This document shows positions 30,901 to 42,322 of a DNA stretch of 64,000 bases, piece by piece (position 1 is the first letter of the stretch; each line of letters begins with the position of its first letter). The notes below the pieces were generated by a model. That model was given only the letters and a program-made list of their open reading frames with translations. It was not told where the DNA came from and ran no database searches. Made by a program: the position numbers and the translations under genes. The DNA is from Nipponacmea schrenckii (taxonomy: Eukaryota > Mollusca > Gastropoda > Lottiidae). The stretch lies in contig JAUJPP010000005.1 in assembly GCA_030562195.1 (NCBI GenBank), positions 1,364,001 through 1,428,000 of the forward strand. Direction: 5' to 3'.

Positions 30901-33900
30901 ATATAAGGTGCAAAAGAGTTGGACGTAAAACTCCATTCAATTTAATTCAGTTCCTTTTTACAAATGATTCGATAATTGTTATTACCATGAAAAAGAAATA
31001 TACACGTACCTTTGAATTTTGAAAAACAAAATAGAGTTGGGCAAAGGTGAAGATGAGGTGGATTAACGGCTTTATGGCCTGGACTAGATCACTACATGGA
31101 TCACCTTGGTGATGGATTTCAAAATAATGTCCAAAATTTAATCCACTGTGGATCATGCTACCAACACCAAATGCTGAAAGGGAAAGGAATAAACTAAAGA
31201 AGGTATTCTCCTTACAAAACATAGTTATTCTTGATTACACGAAACACGATCATTACAGCCGAGTCGTCAGGGTGGGGTCCAGGTGGGTGGGGTCCCGGCT
31301 AGTGAGAATTAAGCCTCACCAATTGTTCTCTCTCAAAACCTTCTTCAATAAACAGAGATTGATTAATTTACAAAATCAGAAAGATGAACATTTTCATTGT
31401 GACTTTGGTGCCTCGGAATCGTCAGAAATACATTCTCTGAGCTTCTAGTGGGAGGGGATTGGGCTGTGTATGATGACGTAGATATCGCCGTCATAAGGTT
31501 TGACATAAGATCATCAGGATCCTTATAATCAAAAGATACATGTATTAGTGTTGAAACGGTTAATCAGTTAACCGATTTCGGGTAGGATGTCACGGGTAAC
31601 CGGGTCTGATTTGAGATTATCGGTTAACCGTCAATTTTTTTAGGAGGGGAAAGAGAGCTTTTTTAAACAGAAATTTCCTCTTTTCTTTAGTAAATAAACA
31701 TCTAAAAACTGTGTTGTTTTAGTTGATTGAATAATTGAGATGAGATATCGTCATGGGGTATGTCTTATCAAAACGCGTGTTGTTTGTGGTCAAGACTATC
31801 AAGTCTTTTCTATTTTCATATACGGACAATTAATAACTTTGTCTGGATGATCGCGTGTATGTTGTCGTGTGAACCCGACACCGTTATGTTAATTAGGTTA
31901 ACCAATACGTCAATAAGCAGTGTGGAACCAATCATTATTAGACCACGCCCACACAGTCATAGAGTCTTGTGCAAAAGTTTTTCAAAATGTCTTCAAAAAG
32001 TGGTGTTTGGGATTACTTCCAAAAAGAAACGGAATCGGATAAAGCCAAATGTGATCTTTGTGGAAGTCAACTTTCTTACAGAGGAGGTTCAACTTCTGTT
32101 CTACGGAACCATTTGTTACGAGGACTACGAGTTATTAAAATATAACTCATTTTATAGAAATCATAATATTGATTTTTATAAACTCTTCTCTGATTGACCG
32201 TTTGTTTCTACTTACCTGTCAATCAACTTCAAGCTTATCAATATTCATGAGAATTAAATACAGATTCACGAAAACATGCGCTACAATGATGAGATGACAC
32301 AACTGGAAACATTTATTACTTTGATCGGTCCCTTTGATCTGCTCGAGACTGTAGCAATGATTGTCACTGGCGCAATTCGTCTGTCCAAGTCTATCACCTG
32401 GGCTTGTTATCTTAATATGTCTGCTTCGATGAGTTGTTGATTTTTTAGGACAATTACTGGGGAACTGGTCCAAATTAGGTCAAATATTTGATACAGTACC
32501 TATTGCAGTTCAGTTTACGCTGTTACCGGTATAATAAAAACAGGTATAAAAACGTGTTAATTAACCGGGATTAACCAGGTATCAAACGGTTAGTGCCGAA
32601 AATTACCCGGTTCGTAAAAATCACTAACCGTTTCAACACTAACATGTATATGAAAAGTGAATTGAATAGATTTTCAAGTCCTAGATGGACATCTTGATTA
32701 GGATTTTGGTGCCTCAGAATCGTCAGAAATATGTTCTCTTTGCTTCTAATTTTCAAAATTTCCGTGGGAAGGGGGAGAACCAGGAAAAAAAAAAGTTCCC
32801 CAGTACTAGTTCAGCCCTGGCGACTGGGCTAGATCACTAATTTCTAATAAATGTAGCGAATGACTAAAGAACCAGGGCTAAACAGCAGCGGAAAAAGACT
32901 TATGAACTGCAGCGGACTCTCATCCCATAAATAAATCAAACCAACATACCTAAAGCTCCGAGTCTCAGATAGAAGCTGCCAGTATGGTGGTTATTGGTCT
33001 CATCAAAGGCCACTCTTCTCTTCCGAGTTCTGAAGGATGTGGTACTAGCGTTGGGAGAATCTCTGTAGGAGCTAGCAGATTTCCGAAAGGACCACGTCTT
33101 GGATAAGATGTTAAAGGACATTCTGTTACGCCGTAGAAGATAGATGTAGACGTAGATCAGGAAGAAGATGCTGGATATATACAGATAGAGGTAAAATATC
33201 TGTAAAAAAATAATAAGTCTAGGTGAAGAAGCACAAGATATTTAGATTTATCACCCAATAAGGTATTCTCCAGTAGATAGCGCTTGTATGATAAAAAGCG
33301 TTATCTACTGCATAGGAAAATCTACTGCATACCTTGAAAGTTTTCTGATTGGTTAGTTGACAGTGGTTTCTAACGGTGATATTTGGTGATAAATAAATCT
33401 CACACTCGTCTTTCTTGATATCCAAATATATCACCACTCAAAGTGTTACACTATGTCTTTTATCGACTTGTGGTGATATTTTTTATATCAAGAAAAACTC
33501 GTTAGAGATTCTCTCGATATCATAGCATATTATATCCATATATCTTGTGCTTCTATTTTTGATAACAGTAAATAAGAAGTTACTAGGGCCTACTAAGTAA
33601 GCACATTTGTATGGTTTCTCCAGTATAACGTTACCCAAAAAATGTGCGTAGTGCAACTGCGTGATTTTTTTTTTATCTCACCAAAGTATATAGAAACTTA
33701 AATCATACCTCGAAGAAATAAGGTTTATTAGGATCAGTGAAGGTTTCAGCAATGGGTAGAACGAAGCCCAGAACCACTAGCGCTATACCATACAGACCAC
33801 TCAGTCCAACAAACAATTTATCCCTACAATGTGAATCATATTTCACAAAATTGCTGAAGACACTGTGCTGCTTCTGGAATGGGGTCGGTGCTCATCTTTT

Positions 33901-34931
33901 ACAGACACAATAATTACTGTCATGGAAGATCATTTCCAGCATCTGATACTCGGCCGTACCCCTAAGGTAATTTTGAATGGGATACATCTAGAAGTATTTC
34001 CGTGGTAACCCGACTATCACAGATAGTGTTTAAAGGTGCATTGCGTCTTAGAATGGACATTTTTTAAACTTGGTCAATAAGAGCTCTATTCATCAGTAAA
34101 TATATCTGCTGCCATAAATAACATATAACAATAAATAGATATCCCAAAATCTTAGTAATTATCCATAAAGATGCAGTTGATTATTGAAAAAACACTTAAT
34201 AAATTGATTCAGCGTTTTTCAATATTGACTAAAGTTGTTTGTCTATTCTAAGACGCAGTATCACTTTACACGATGTATAATTGGTAAACGTAAAGTTACC
34301 TACTTCAACGGACCTACAAGGACAGTCTTCTGGAAGTTTCCCTGTCGTTTTTGGTTGGGAAGAAATACTTCATCCGAGAAACCATTTTTTGTTAATGATG
34401 GCTTGGAATTGCCTGGATGAAAATAAAAATTATTTGCAAATACACAACCTTTGACCTTTGATCTGTGATTACAAGAAACGTTCCCTTGAAACCAGACAGG
34501 ATAAAAAAGGGATCATCTGTTCTTAAACAGTAAACAGATCTCCACTTGGATATGACGCAAAAGGTGTCATATTTAGAGCAAAACCTTTAACTTGGTCTCC
34601 GGTAATATAAACCAAGGTTAGGTTTAATAGGTTTTCTTAACTTTTCAAGAAAGAGGTCATTTGACAACCTGCGATCGGTATAACATTATTTGAACAAAAT
34701 TATGATTGAAGCATTATCAAATAATCACCACAATTTATAGGTGTCATACTCGCCTTTCATGCTCCCTCAGAATTAAATTGTGAAGAGACGGATGGACTAA
34801 CATAAGGTGCAAAAAAAAAAAAATTAATAAAAAGGTGGCCATTAGTATAACTTACTTTTTGAAGACATTACAGTAGGTTTGGCACTATTCTGTTTTTTCT
34901 TTGAGAGTTCTTCAGCATCGATCATCTTCAT
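27951..34931 (-). CDS. Otopetrin-family proton channel
   Basis: Seven coding exons (minus, 5' to 3'): 34931-34856, 33890-33709, 33199-32950, 31173-31010, 30634-30427, 29541-29416, 28735-27951. Phases agree throughout and give 596 residues, the usual otopetrin size. Otopetrins are dimeric proton-selective plasma-membrane channels with twelve helices per subunit. Marks seen: GLSGLYGIALVVLGF (TM1), YISSIFFLIYVYIYLL (TM2), FGVGSMIHSGLNFGHYFE, ARFGLMHMSGTNICVWVR, YPCTIEYSLICA, ILYIMWRNVG and the C-terminal signature AINTFETQR, FYGPKAWSIFSHISVPLGIF, YRFHSTVCLSIIWKNAWK. The start is the ATG pair at 34931 and 34925, the second in better context. The acceptor at 33890 (GATGAG/CACC) has a poor pyrimidine tract but is the only choice seen that keeps phase. 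Exon 1 is the least certain; the rest is strong. Confidence 0.92.
28887..29230 (-). mobile_element. MITE family A copy in an otopetrin intron
   Basis: Starts AAAGGGATAATAGGTCTTGG and ends with GCTTAGACGCAGTATACTTT, inverted relative to the 24.16-kb copy. Lies between otopetrin exons 6 and 7. Confidence 0.85.
29655..30305 (+). repeat. Composite element with 99-bp tandem units (about six units)
   Basis: Units hold TCCTCATTATTCCAGTCCAC, CCAGCTGTAAATGGGTACGG and ATAATCCGGGAAAGATCAAT. The array ends with the tail AACCTAAGTTGTTATCC and TTGTTTCTTTCTTT. Because 99 is a multiple of three, long but meaningless frames run through on both strands. A short related piece is at 30735-30850. Confidence 0.9.
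30903..30950 (+). repeat. SINE fragment (3' tail)
   Basis: AAGGTGCAAAAGAGTTGG and ACTCCATTCAATTTAATTCAG-like tail, in an otopetrin intron. Confidence 0.65.
31255..31450 (+). repeat. Dispersed repeat, inverted partner at 53.88-54.02 kb
   Basis: Contains TGGGGTCCCGGCTAGTGAGAATTAAGC-like sequence and TTGGTGCCTCGGAATCGTCA; the 53.9-kb region carries the reverse complement. A second partial copy (TTTTGGTGCCTCAGAATCGT) is at 32701. Confidence 0.65.
31546..32641 (+). mobile_element. Non-autonomous hAT-type DNA transposon with intact target-site duplication
   Basis: Ends TAGTGTTGAAACGGTTA (31546) and its inverted match TAACCGTTTCAACACTA (32625-32641). Flanked by the perfect 8-bp direct repeat ACATGTAT (31538-31545 and 32642-32649), the hAT duplication length. 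Subterminal TTAACCG and CCGGTTA motifs recur near both ends. At 1,096 bp it holds no transposase core, only a BED-finger frame. Sits in the large otopetrin intron between exons 3 and 4. Confidence 0.9.
31987..32145 (+). CDS. BED-type zinc-finger ORF inside the hAT element (truncated transposase N-terminus)
   Basis: 52 codons, ATG to TAA. Shows SGVWDYFQKE, then CDLCG, then GGSTSVLRNHLLRG: the aromatic residues, CxxC and His region of a BED finger as found at the N-terminus of hAT transposases. A closing H-x3-5-[HC] pair is incomplete, and the frame ends before the catalytic region. Could be expressed as a small DNA-binding peptide or be a remnant. Confidence 0.7.
   Translation: MSSKSGVWDYFQKETESDKAKCDLCGSQLSYRGGSTSVLRNHLLRGLRVIKI
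34031..34268 (+). mobile_element. MITE family A copy (internally shortened)
   Basis: Begins GTGCATTGCGTCTTAGAATG and ends CTATTCTAAGACGCAGTATC; shares CAGTAAATATATCTGCTGCC with other copies. In an otopetrin intron. Confidence 0.8.
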
Positions 34932-34999
34932 CCGAGGACGTGTGCAGATGGAACTGTGCTGATTTTTCTTCTGGTGAATTCTCCATTAGGTACCACAGT

Positions 35000-36075
35000 A
35001 TCCGAAGACAGATGATTTAAAACAGCACGCTGCTATCGTTTACTGATACCGCTTTTGAAAGTAAACCGCTTCAGTTTTGAAAACAAAATGCTTAATGCCG
35101 TCTAATGAAAATGACTGAAAAGCACTCTATAGTTGCCTAATACTTGATAATGGTTAAGGGTGTTATAAGAGATGCTATCCCATAGAAGCACTGGTGTTAT
35201 AAAAGCGAATTCCATTGATTACGCAAAATTATTCCAATAAATTCCGTGATAACACATCTCAAAACAATATCATCCTGCCTGAAATGCTACTAATTCCACA
35301 ATGGTTCTGGATGTCTGTGATCTACAGGAACAATGGGAGAAGTGAGGTATATTGGACATAAATCTATAAAAATTCACAGTAAATTTCACCTGACCTCAAA
35401 TGGTCCTTTCAAGATTACAACACTTGTGGCTTTACGTTACAAACGCTACAATATTCTCTAGAAATAACCACTAAATTTTCCCTAATTTCCGACAGAAGCC
35501 AAAGCAAGTAGAGTTTGTCAGGAGATGTAAAGGATAAAGCCCGTGAATTATTGCCTCGAGTTCATTGGAGCGAGGATCGTGTCGCAGATATCGTGGAAGG
35601 TATTATGTTACTTTAGATTGACAAGGCCTAATTCATAATTAAAGTGTGATACACTAAAAACTTCATCACAAAAATGGATAATCCAGTCAATATTGGTATG
35701 ATCTATTATCCAAAGATGTAAACCAGATACAGATATAAGAAGATGGATGCAGGAGGTTTGGGCTCTCATGTGAATGCCAAAAAGTTTGTCTGATTAATAA
35801 ATCAGAAATTTTTCTGCAGAACTTATATATTTAAAGGGGCAGTCCCAGATAAACGGTATTTCTTTTTTAAAATCTGTTTTAATGCTTTAATTACCAAAAT
35901 TAGAAACATTATCCAGATCTTGCAAGGCGAAATAAATTAAAGTCCTGTGTGCTACGGATATACATATTAAAGATTCAAAAGTAGAAAAATTTCCCTCACG
36001 ACACACCACAGTGTATTGAGTGCTTGTGGGGGGGGGGGGGAATCTTCTATTTTTATATTGTTACAAAAGCTTCAG
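35000..36075. other. Intergenic region between otopetrin and the sialin-like pseudogene
   Basis: No gene recognised. Likely contains the otopetrin promoter (minus strand). A G-run lies at 36029-36042. Confidence 0.4.
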
Positions 36076-37125
36076 AGCTTAATTCCGGTTCCCATGTTCA
36101 TTGTCTTCAGCAGGACCTTGGACACTGAAATGTTTTTCTCGTTTCTGCTGTACTAGTGTAGCCTTGATTGACCAGATCTCTTCTTCCCCTTCCGCTTAAA
36201 ATAGAAACAGGATGCCCCCAGCTGCATAAATACCGAAAACTATGTAGAAAAATTTCTGCCATTGTTTACGAGTTTGCTGAAAAAGAACACAAAAATCCAA
36301 AATTTGTCATTATTTAAAATGAACAAAATTAGGCAAAGATTTGAATAAAAAAATAACAGTGTTTTGATCGTATGAGATAACAGATTAAATCATGAAAATA
36401 TTTAAAAATTACATCTTCTTACATTATTGTCCGTGAGAAAGCTGACGATGTATGGCCCAATAAATCCTGTGGTTGTACCAAACATATTCGTCAATCCCAT
36501 CAATACACCTATAGATTATAAACACAGGTGTATTCAATCCATATTATATGATATTTTGATAACAGAAACCCACAAGCCTGCTATTGGAATTTGTCAGGTT
36601 TAAATGGTGCGCACTATATTCACAATTATATGGTATTAAACAACAAGGTTTGAATTATATTATATTTATATTGCCTTCTAAACAAAAGATTTTGCAGAAT
36701 CAAACCATATACCGCCTTCACTTTTACAAACCATTTTTCAGGTTAAATAAATGCGCATTATACACGCGAATATACGGTATATGCAAGTAGGGTTATATCA
36801 TTTGATACCCAATGTTCAAGGGATATACGAGTTTATCTGCAAATTTTGGAGCAATATCTAAATGGTTGCAGGAATATCCGGCTGAGGTCAACCCAGTCAT
36901 ACCAACAGCAGCCGCGAGTAAAACAACAGCTAGGGTAGGACTACAGTTGACGTATCCTAGACCAAGCATCAGACTAGCTGGTACTAGGAGACCTGTATCA
37001 GAAAAAATAGTCACATGTACAAATTGATTAAAGGACAATATAGAGGCTTAACTTTTCATTGAGGGCGTTGGGCGTTTGTATTGAGGGCGTTTTTACTTAC
37101 AGAAACTTAAATGGATCTTAAACTG

Positions 37126-37221
37126 ATACTGCGTCTTAGTATGAACTATAAATTAAGTTCTCATGAATGGTCAATATGAGTATATATTCATCATGTGAAC
37201 TTACCTGGTGTCATAAAGTAC
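37126..37221 (+). mobile_element. Truncated MITE family A copy fused to a sialin-like exon
   Basis: Matches the MITE end (ACTGCGTCTTAGTATGAAC) and its interior through GAACTTACCTGGTGTCATAA, then breaks into exon sequence at about 37221. On the minus strand it gives the exon its last codons (YFMTP) and the donor CAG/GTAAGTT. Confidence 0.85.
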
Positions 37222-37429
37222 TTCATGTATGTTGGTAGACAACTAGATAAGCTGAAGAAACCAAATTCATTAGCCACATGGGCAGCGACTATTCCCCACA
37301 CAGCGGGTGATGACAGAATACTCTTCCATGGTGGCTTTAACTGCTACAAATAGATTTCAATGTAACCATTACAAATATATATCGCCCTGTAACAAAATTA
37401 TGTTTATATTTGGCACGTTTCATATAGCA

Positions 37430-37650
37430 AAAGTTGTTTTGATTTTTAATTTTCATAACAAAGAATTGTTTTGATTTGATTTTCATAACAAAAAGTTGTT
37501 TTGATTTTCAAAATAAAAAATTGTTTTGATTTGATTTTCATAATAATATTTTGTTTTGATTTGTTTTTCATAACAAATAAAAATTGTTTTTATTTTTTAT
37601 TTTCATACCAAAAAATTGTTTTGATTTGATTTTCATAATAAAAGGTTGTA
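37430..37650 (+). repeat. Imperfect tandem repeat, about 35 bp
   Basis: Six or so copies of TTGTTTTGATTTGATTTTCA with AATAAAAAA-type joins, in an intron of the sialin-like pseudogene. Confidence 0.8.
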
Positions 37651-37989
37651 ATTGTTATAAATTACGTGCTTCTTACTTAAATTATATCGACATATATAGG
37701 GGTAATTCATTAATTTCTACGGAACCTGATTTTGATCTTGTATTTGTAAAGAACTTGTGGTAGTTTGTAACAGTTGTAGTTCTGATGCTGAAATCCGGGG
37801 ATGATCTTCTGGGAAATCGTATATCAATATGGTCCATGCTATAAACCACAAACATCCTATACTTCCTACAAGATACAGTATCACAGTTCTTACTAGTCAC
37901 GTGGAATACTCTCAGGACGGGATCTAGGTCTGTCTAATAGACGGGGAAACCGAGAAGGCAATAAACTATCGCTTGAGGATAAGTCATAA

Positions 37990-38242
37990 CAATGCAATGA
38001 ATTGAGTTTTACGTCCTACTCTTCTGCACCTAATGGGCTAATGAAGATGGTATTAGCAAAGGCAAGAATAAAGAAATGATTGGAGTCTTACGTCCTACTA
38101 GTCTGTACCTAATGGCCTATAATGAAGATTACGATAAACAATCGCTTGTAAGCTACCGATAAGGCTTGTAGATAAGTCATTACAAAGGAAATGAATGGAG
38201 TTTTACGTCCTACTCTCTGCACCTTATGGGCTAATGAAGACG
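37990..38242 (-). repeat. Three nested SINE 3'-end fragments
   Basis: GAGTTTTACGTCCTACTC-like starts at about 38001, 38083 and 38198, each followed by CACCT(T)ATGGGCTAATGAAG. Only the tail is present in each. Confidence 0.75.
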
Positions 38243-38984
38243 GGCGGGATACGTCATTACAGGTCTAAAGTTATCACTGATATTGCCAAAGACAAAAAAG
38301 TGGTCCTGGTGCAGGAAAACACAGGTGCCCCCAATAGAAATATCAAATATTATCTACAAACTCACCAAAGATATAAAACGTAGCTGGCCATCCACCTGCC
38401 ACTTTCCACTCGCACAAATAACCCGAAGCTAGTAGGCCTATAGTAATTCCTGACCCAGCACCTTTAAATACATATAAAACAAAGACAATTAACTAAACAG
38501 AAAAATGCATTCTTCAGTCGTGGTGTAGATATTGTCAAATTAACTGTAGTCTTAGATATCAATAGTCGTTGAAGAGTTGCTCCCCTTCCTAATTCTCGTT
38601 TGAAATCTATGAAATCGCTCTTTTTATCTACCTGAAAATGTGATTGAAACTACAGTTTCAGTTTGTAGTTTGCTTCGCTCTGACTTGGGTGCCCAGCGTC
38701 CCCACATAGCATGCATTGCTGGGTAGACCACTCCCTGAAAGACATATCACCCCAAAATGAATAAAGAATTAGAATGACTGACCCCAGTAATGGACAATGG
38801 TTGGGGAGTAGAGTCCAAAAGGTCCCTCTTGAATACAGATGAGTGCATCCATGGTATTTCTGGTTGCATAATAAACACAATTTGCTTCATTGCTCACACC
38901 TATCCAAGACGATAGAGCAAAGTGGAGAATATGCCTTTCTAAAGAGCCACACAGAATGGCCAAATGCAGGCGTTCAAGCATGCA

Positions 38985-39240
38985 CCAATATAGAGATCCA
39001 TTCCAAGCATGAACCAATACAGTAACCCATTCCATGCATGGAGAGACCCATTCCAAGCATGAACCAATTTAGAGGACCATTCCAAGCATGGACCAATACA
39101 GAGACCCATTCCAGGTATTGATCAATACAGAGACCCATTCCAAACATGGACCAATATAGCGACCCATTCTAAGCATGGACCAATATAGCGACCCATTCTA
39201 AACATGGACCATTTTGAGATTCATTCCAAGAATGGACCAA
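38985..39240 (+). repeat. Short tandem repeat, about 30 bp
   Basis: Repeated AGACCCATTCCAAGCATGGA and CCAATACAG units, about eight copies, ending just before a sialin-like exon. Confidence 0.85.
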
Positions 39241-40234
39241 TACAGAATTTCCAGAAGATAAAGTAAAAAAGAAGAACTCTTAACCTGGACGGCTCCTTCC
39301 AAGATACGGACAGCCATCAGCATGGTCCAATGGTACCTGGCAGCCAATGGAGATAATATTGTCAAGATGGACGTCAGTAGAGTTGAGAATCCTACGAGAT
39401 GTTTACCACCAATATACTGAGCCAACCAGCCCCCGGGAATCTGGGTGACAAAATACCCATAATAAAAAGATCCCAGTATGATTCCTTGAATGTCTTCATT
39501 CCATTCAAAGGCACCCTCCTGGAAAGGATCAAAATGGAATTACATGATTAGGATAATCTCAATTCAATGCCACGTCAAAATGGTAGAAAGTTATGGTAAA
39601 ATGAGTTTGTAATTTAAACCTACCTTAATATCAGTATCAATACGATCTGGCTGGTAAGAGGCTGGACATTCGCTGCTTTGGTTTATCACCTTGTTGGTTC
39701 TAGACTCATTGATGAAAGTCATAGCAACGAAGGCTACACTTAGATTTGATCGTAGACAGAACATAATGGGGAATCCAATTGAAGACATGATCGCCAAGAC
39801 GTGTCTGGCTGGTAACCAGTTGCATGAACACTGGCATACACGGTTACAGCATTCTAGAATAAAAATAGTATTTGATGTACCACCAACTAATAAAAACAGA
39901 ATGCTAATTCCATACCCTTACATATTTTGGCCTAACTCTATGAGAGGTTCGGCACAATTCAGCAGGCAATCAGAAATGAGATGGGGTTAAATGAAAAGCA
40001 ATAGGCCGGTGTGAAGTGTAAAATATTGCGCATTATACAAACAATTATACAGTATCGATCAAGGGTTATTACCTGCATCCCGTAGCTGTTGAATCCTTCT
40101 CTGATCAATACTAGAAAAAGATGCCATGGAATCAGGTTCTCCCCATTCAGGTATCAGTGTTTTCCTTTCTTCCTCTACAATTTACCATTCTTTAGATGTT
40201 CTGGGGAAAACCCAATTTTTTTAAGGGATAACGA

Positions 40235-40650
40235 ACAATTTTAAATTACATTTACGTGCTGGTGAACGAACAATTTTTAATTACTTTACGTGCTGGTGAA
40301 CGAACAATTTTAAATTACTTGACGTGCTGGTGAACGAACAAGTCGTATAGTCGTACGGACGTGCTGGTGAACGAACAATTTAAACAGTATCGCCGTGCTG
40401 GTGAACGAACAAGTCGTATAGTCGTAAGGACGTGCTGGTGAACGAACAATTTTAAACGTACGGGGGGTACTGGTGAACGAAAATCGTCGTATAGTCGTAC
40501 GGACGTGCTGGTGAACGAACAATTTAAACAGTATCGACGTGCTGGTGAACGAACAAGTCGAATAGTCGTACGGACGTGCTGGTGAACGAACAATTTAAAC
40601 AGTATTGACGTGCTGGTGAACGGACGAGTCGTATAGTCGTACGGCCTCTT
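40235..40650 (+). repeat. Compound minisatellite upstream of the sialin-like pseudogene
   Basis: Alternating blocks GACGTGCTGGTGAACGAACA followed by either ATTTAAACAGTATC or AGTCGTATAGTCGTACG. The higher-order unit is about 85-90 bp. Confidence 0.9.
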
Positions 40651-40844
40651 TGATATTGTGACATAACGAGATAATATAATATATATTTTAAACACGTAGA
40701 CATTATGTAATAATAGAAATTCTTATCTCCATCTAAAGTTTATTAATTATCACCAAGGCCAATACAGAATATTGATACAGTCACGTATATCAAAAGACTT
40801 TGTGCATAAAGGCTATTATACACGTATGGTATCATAAACGAAAA

Positions 40845-41163
40845 TTAAATGAATGGAAATTTACGTCCTACTCTTCTGCATCTTAAGGGCTAATGAAGAT
40901 GGACAACGCCATGCAGTGTGCAATGAGGGAAATTTTGTCAGGACAGTGGCATTAGCCTACTCTTTTTTGCGACTTCCAACTGTCGAGGGATCTTTAACGT
41001 GTCCTACCCTTACGATCAGGCGCTTTTTCCATATCAGTCCCTCCAACCGGCATCTCTGACAAGGGGAAACAAGGCTGAAAAGTCCGAAAATTCATCTCGA
41101 CCTTTGCCGGGATTGAACCCTGGACCTTCAGGTCTAACTCGCTGAGCCACTGCAGCTCTCCAT
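40845..41163 (-). repeat. tRNA-derived SINE (near full length)
   Basis: Clear tail, body and head. On the minus strand the head has GTGGCTCAGCGAGTTAG (A-box-like) and GGTTCAATCCC (B-box-like). Confidence 0.88.
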
Positions 41164-41384
41164 GGTATCATAGACAAGACAGGATAACTGGTAGGGTTTG
41201 GATTGTACCCAAGGTAAATTCTCTTTCCATTTTAGACGGATTTGATGCAACGTTTTGATTAATTTGATAGACATCTTTTAGAACGCTTTCCACTGGTGAA
41301 GTTTTGTCTGGCGCAATAGAAACTTTAAATGGTATTGGTGCGCGTATATAAATTCAGAAATTTGGCCTAATATCAATTTAACTT

Positions 41385-41800
41385 ACTTGATTGTCACGTT
41401 TTGGCTTATTTGATTGACACGTTTTGAAATATTTGATTGACACGTTTTGAAATATTTGATTGACATGTTTTGATTTATTTGATGGACATGTTTTGACTTA
41501 TTTTATTGACACGTGTTGACTTATTTGATGGACATGTTTTTATTTATTTGATGGACATATTTTGACTTATTTAATTGACACGTGTTGACATACTTGATGG
41601 ACATGTTTTGACTTATTTGATTGACATATTTTGACTTTTTAGATTGAAATGTATTGAAATATTTTATTGACACGTTTTGAAATATTTGATTGACATGTTT
41701 TGATTGATTTGATTGACATATTTTGAAATATTTGATGGACACGTGTTCACTTTTTAAATTGAAATGTTTTGAAATATTTGATTGAAATGTTTTAGAAATA
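41385..41800 (+). repeat. Minisatellite, about 24-bp unit, about 17 copies
   Basis: Units of the type TTTGATTGACACGTTTTGAA with ATA, TTA or CTTA joins and occasional GATGGACATG variants. Confidence 0.9.
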
Positions 41801-42322
41801 TTCCCGGCTAAAAAAAGAAAATTGAATTTCCCGGTTGGACGAGTCCATCTCGGCTAAAGTGTTAAATTCATTGTTTATATAAGCATGGTGTAATACTATA
41901 AACCAATCAGCTACGTGGCTACTGTGATATTGGTTAAAATAACAGTAAATTTGTGAATGAAACTGAACATCCCTAAGGTCAATAATAGACTAGTCCGGGT
42001 CATATAGGGTCATGAGAAATCATTGCAATGTCAGGTATATTAGGTAAACATTTTTAAATTATGAATGAATTGTGAAATTTGTCTACGAAATGACACAAAA
42101 CATATAAATTCCTAAATATTCAGTACTCTTTTAAACAACACTGAGTGCAAATTTCACGAGAATCGGAAAGATTTTATCAGTAGTATTCTACATGATTGCT
42201 CCCTGTAGAGGAAATTTCCAGATTGCCAGTGGAAAATACCCAGCAAATGATAACAAGTTCAGTTCACTTTTAGATATTCAGTGAGCTTAGACGTGTTGTC
42301 AAAATAAACCAGATATTTGTAA

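Larger units (their letters stand above)
36079..40127 (-). pseudogene. SLC17 (sialin/phosphate-cotransporter type) gene, disrupted
   Basis: Recognisable exons (minus): 40127-40073, 39853-39624, 39518-39285, 38734-38632, 38461-38366, 37865-37726, 37343-37205, 36992-36837, 36508-36423, 36276-36079. Family marks: LRSNLSVAFVAM (TM1), [57 protein letters not shown] and GFIGPYIVSFL. Intact relatives are 12-helix lysosomal or vesicular organic-anion transporters. Lesions: (1) the exon for the segment after LPTYMK (about 50 residues in relatives) is missing; (2) exon 37343-37205 now ends in MITE sequence; (3) the donor after NHLDIAPKFA reads GCAG/ATAAAC instead of /GT; (4) an in-frame TAA at 36198-36196 follows the last helix, with about 38 more codons readable beyond it. 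Start at 40127 is tentative. A transcribed, partly functional gene is not excluded but is unlikely. Confidence 0.85.

Noticed and set aside
31760..32197. 145-codon ORF overlapping the hAT element
   Set aside because: Different frame from the BED-finger ORF and without its motif; a shadow of the transposon sequence.
34235..34420. 61-codon ORF considered as an otopetrin exon
   Set aside because: On the opposite strand and without transmembrane or family motifs; the otopetrin exons join in phase without it.
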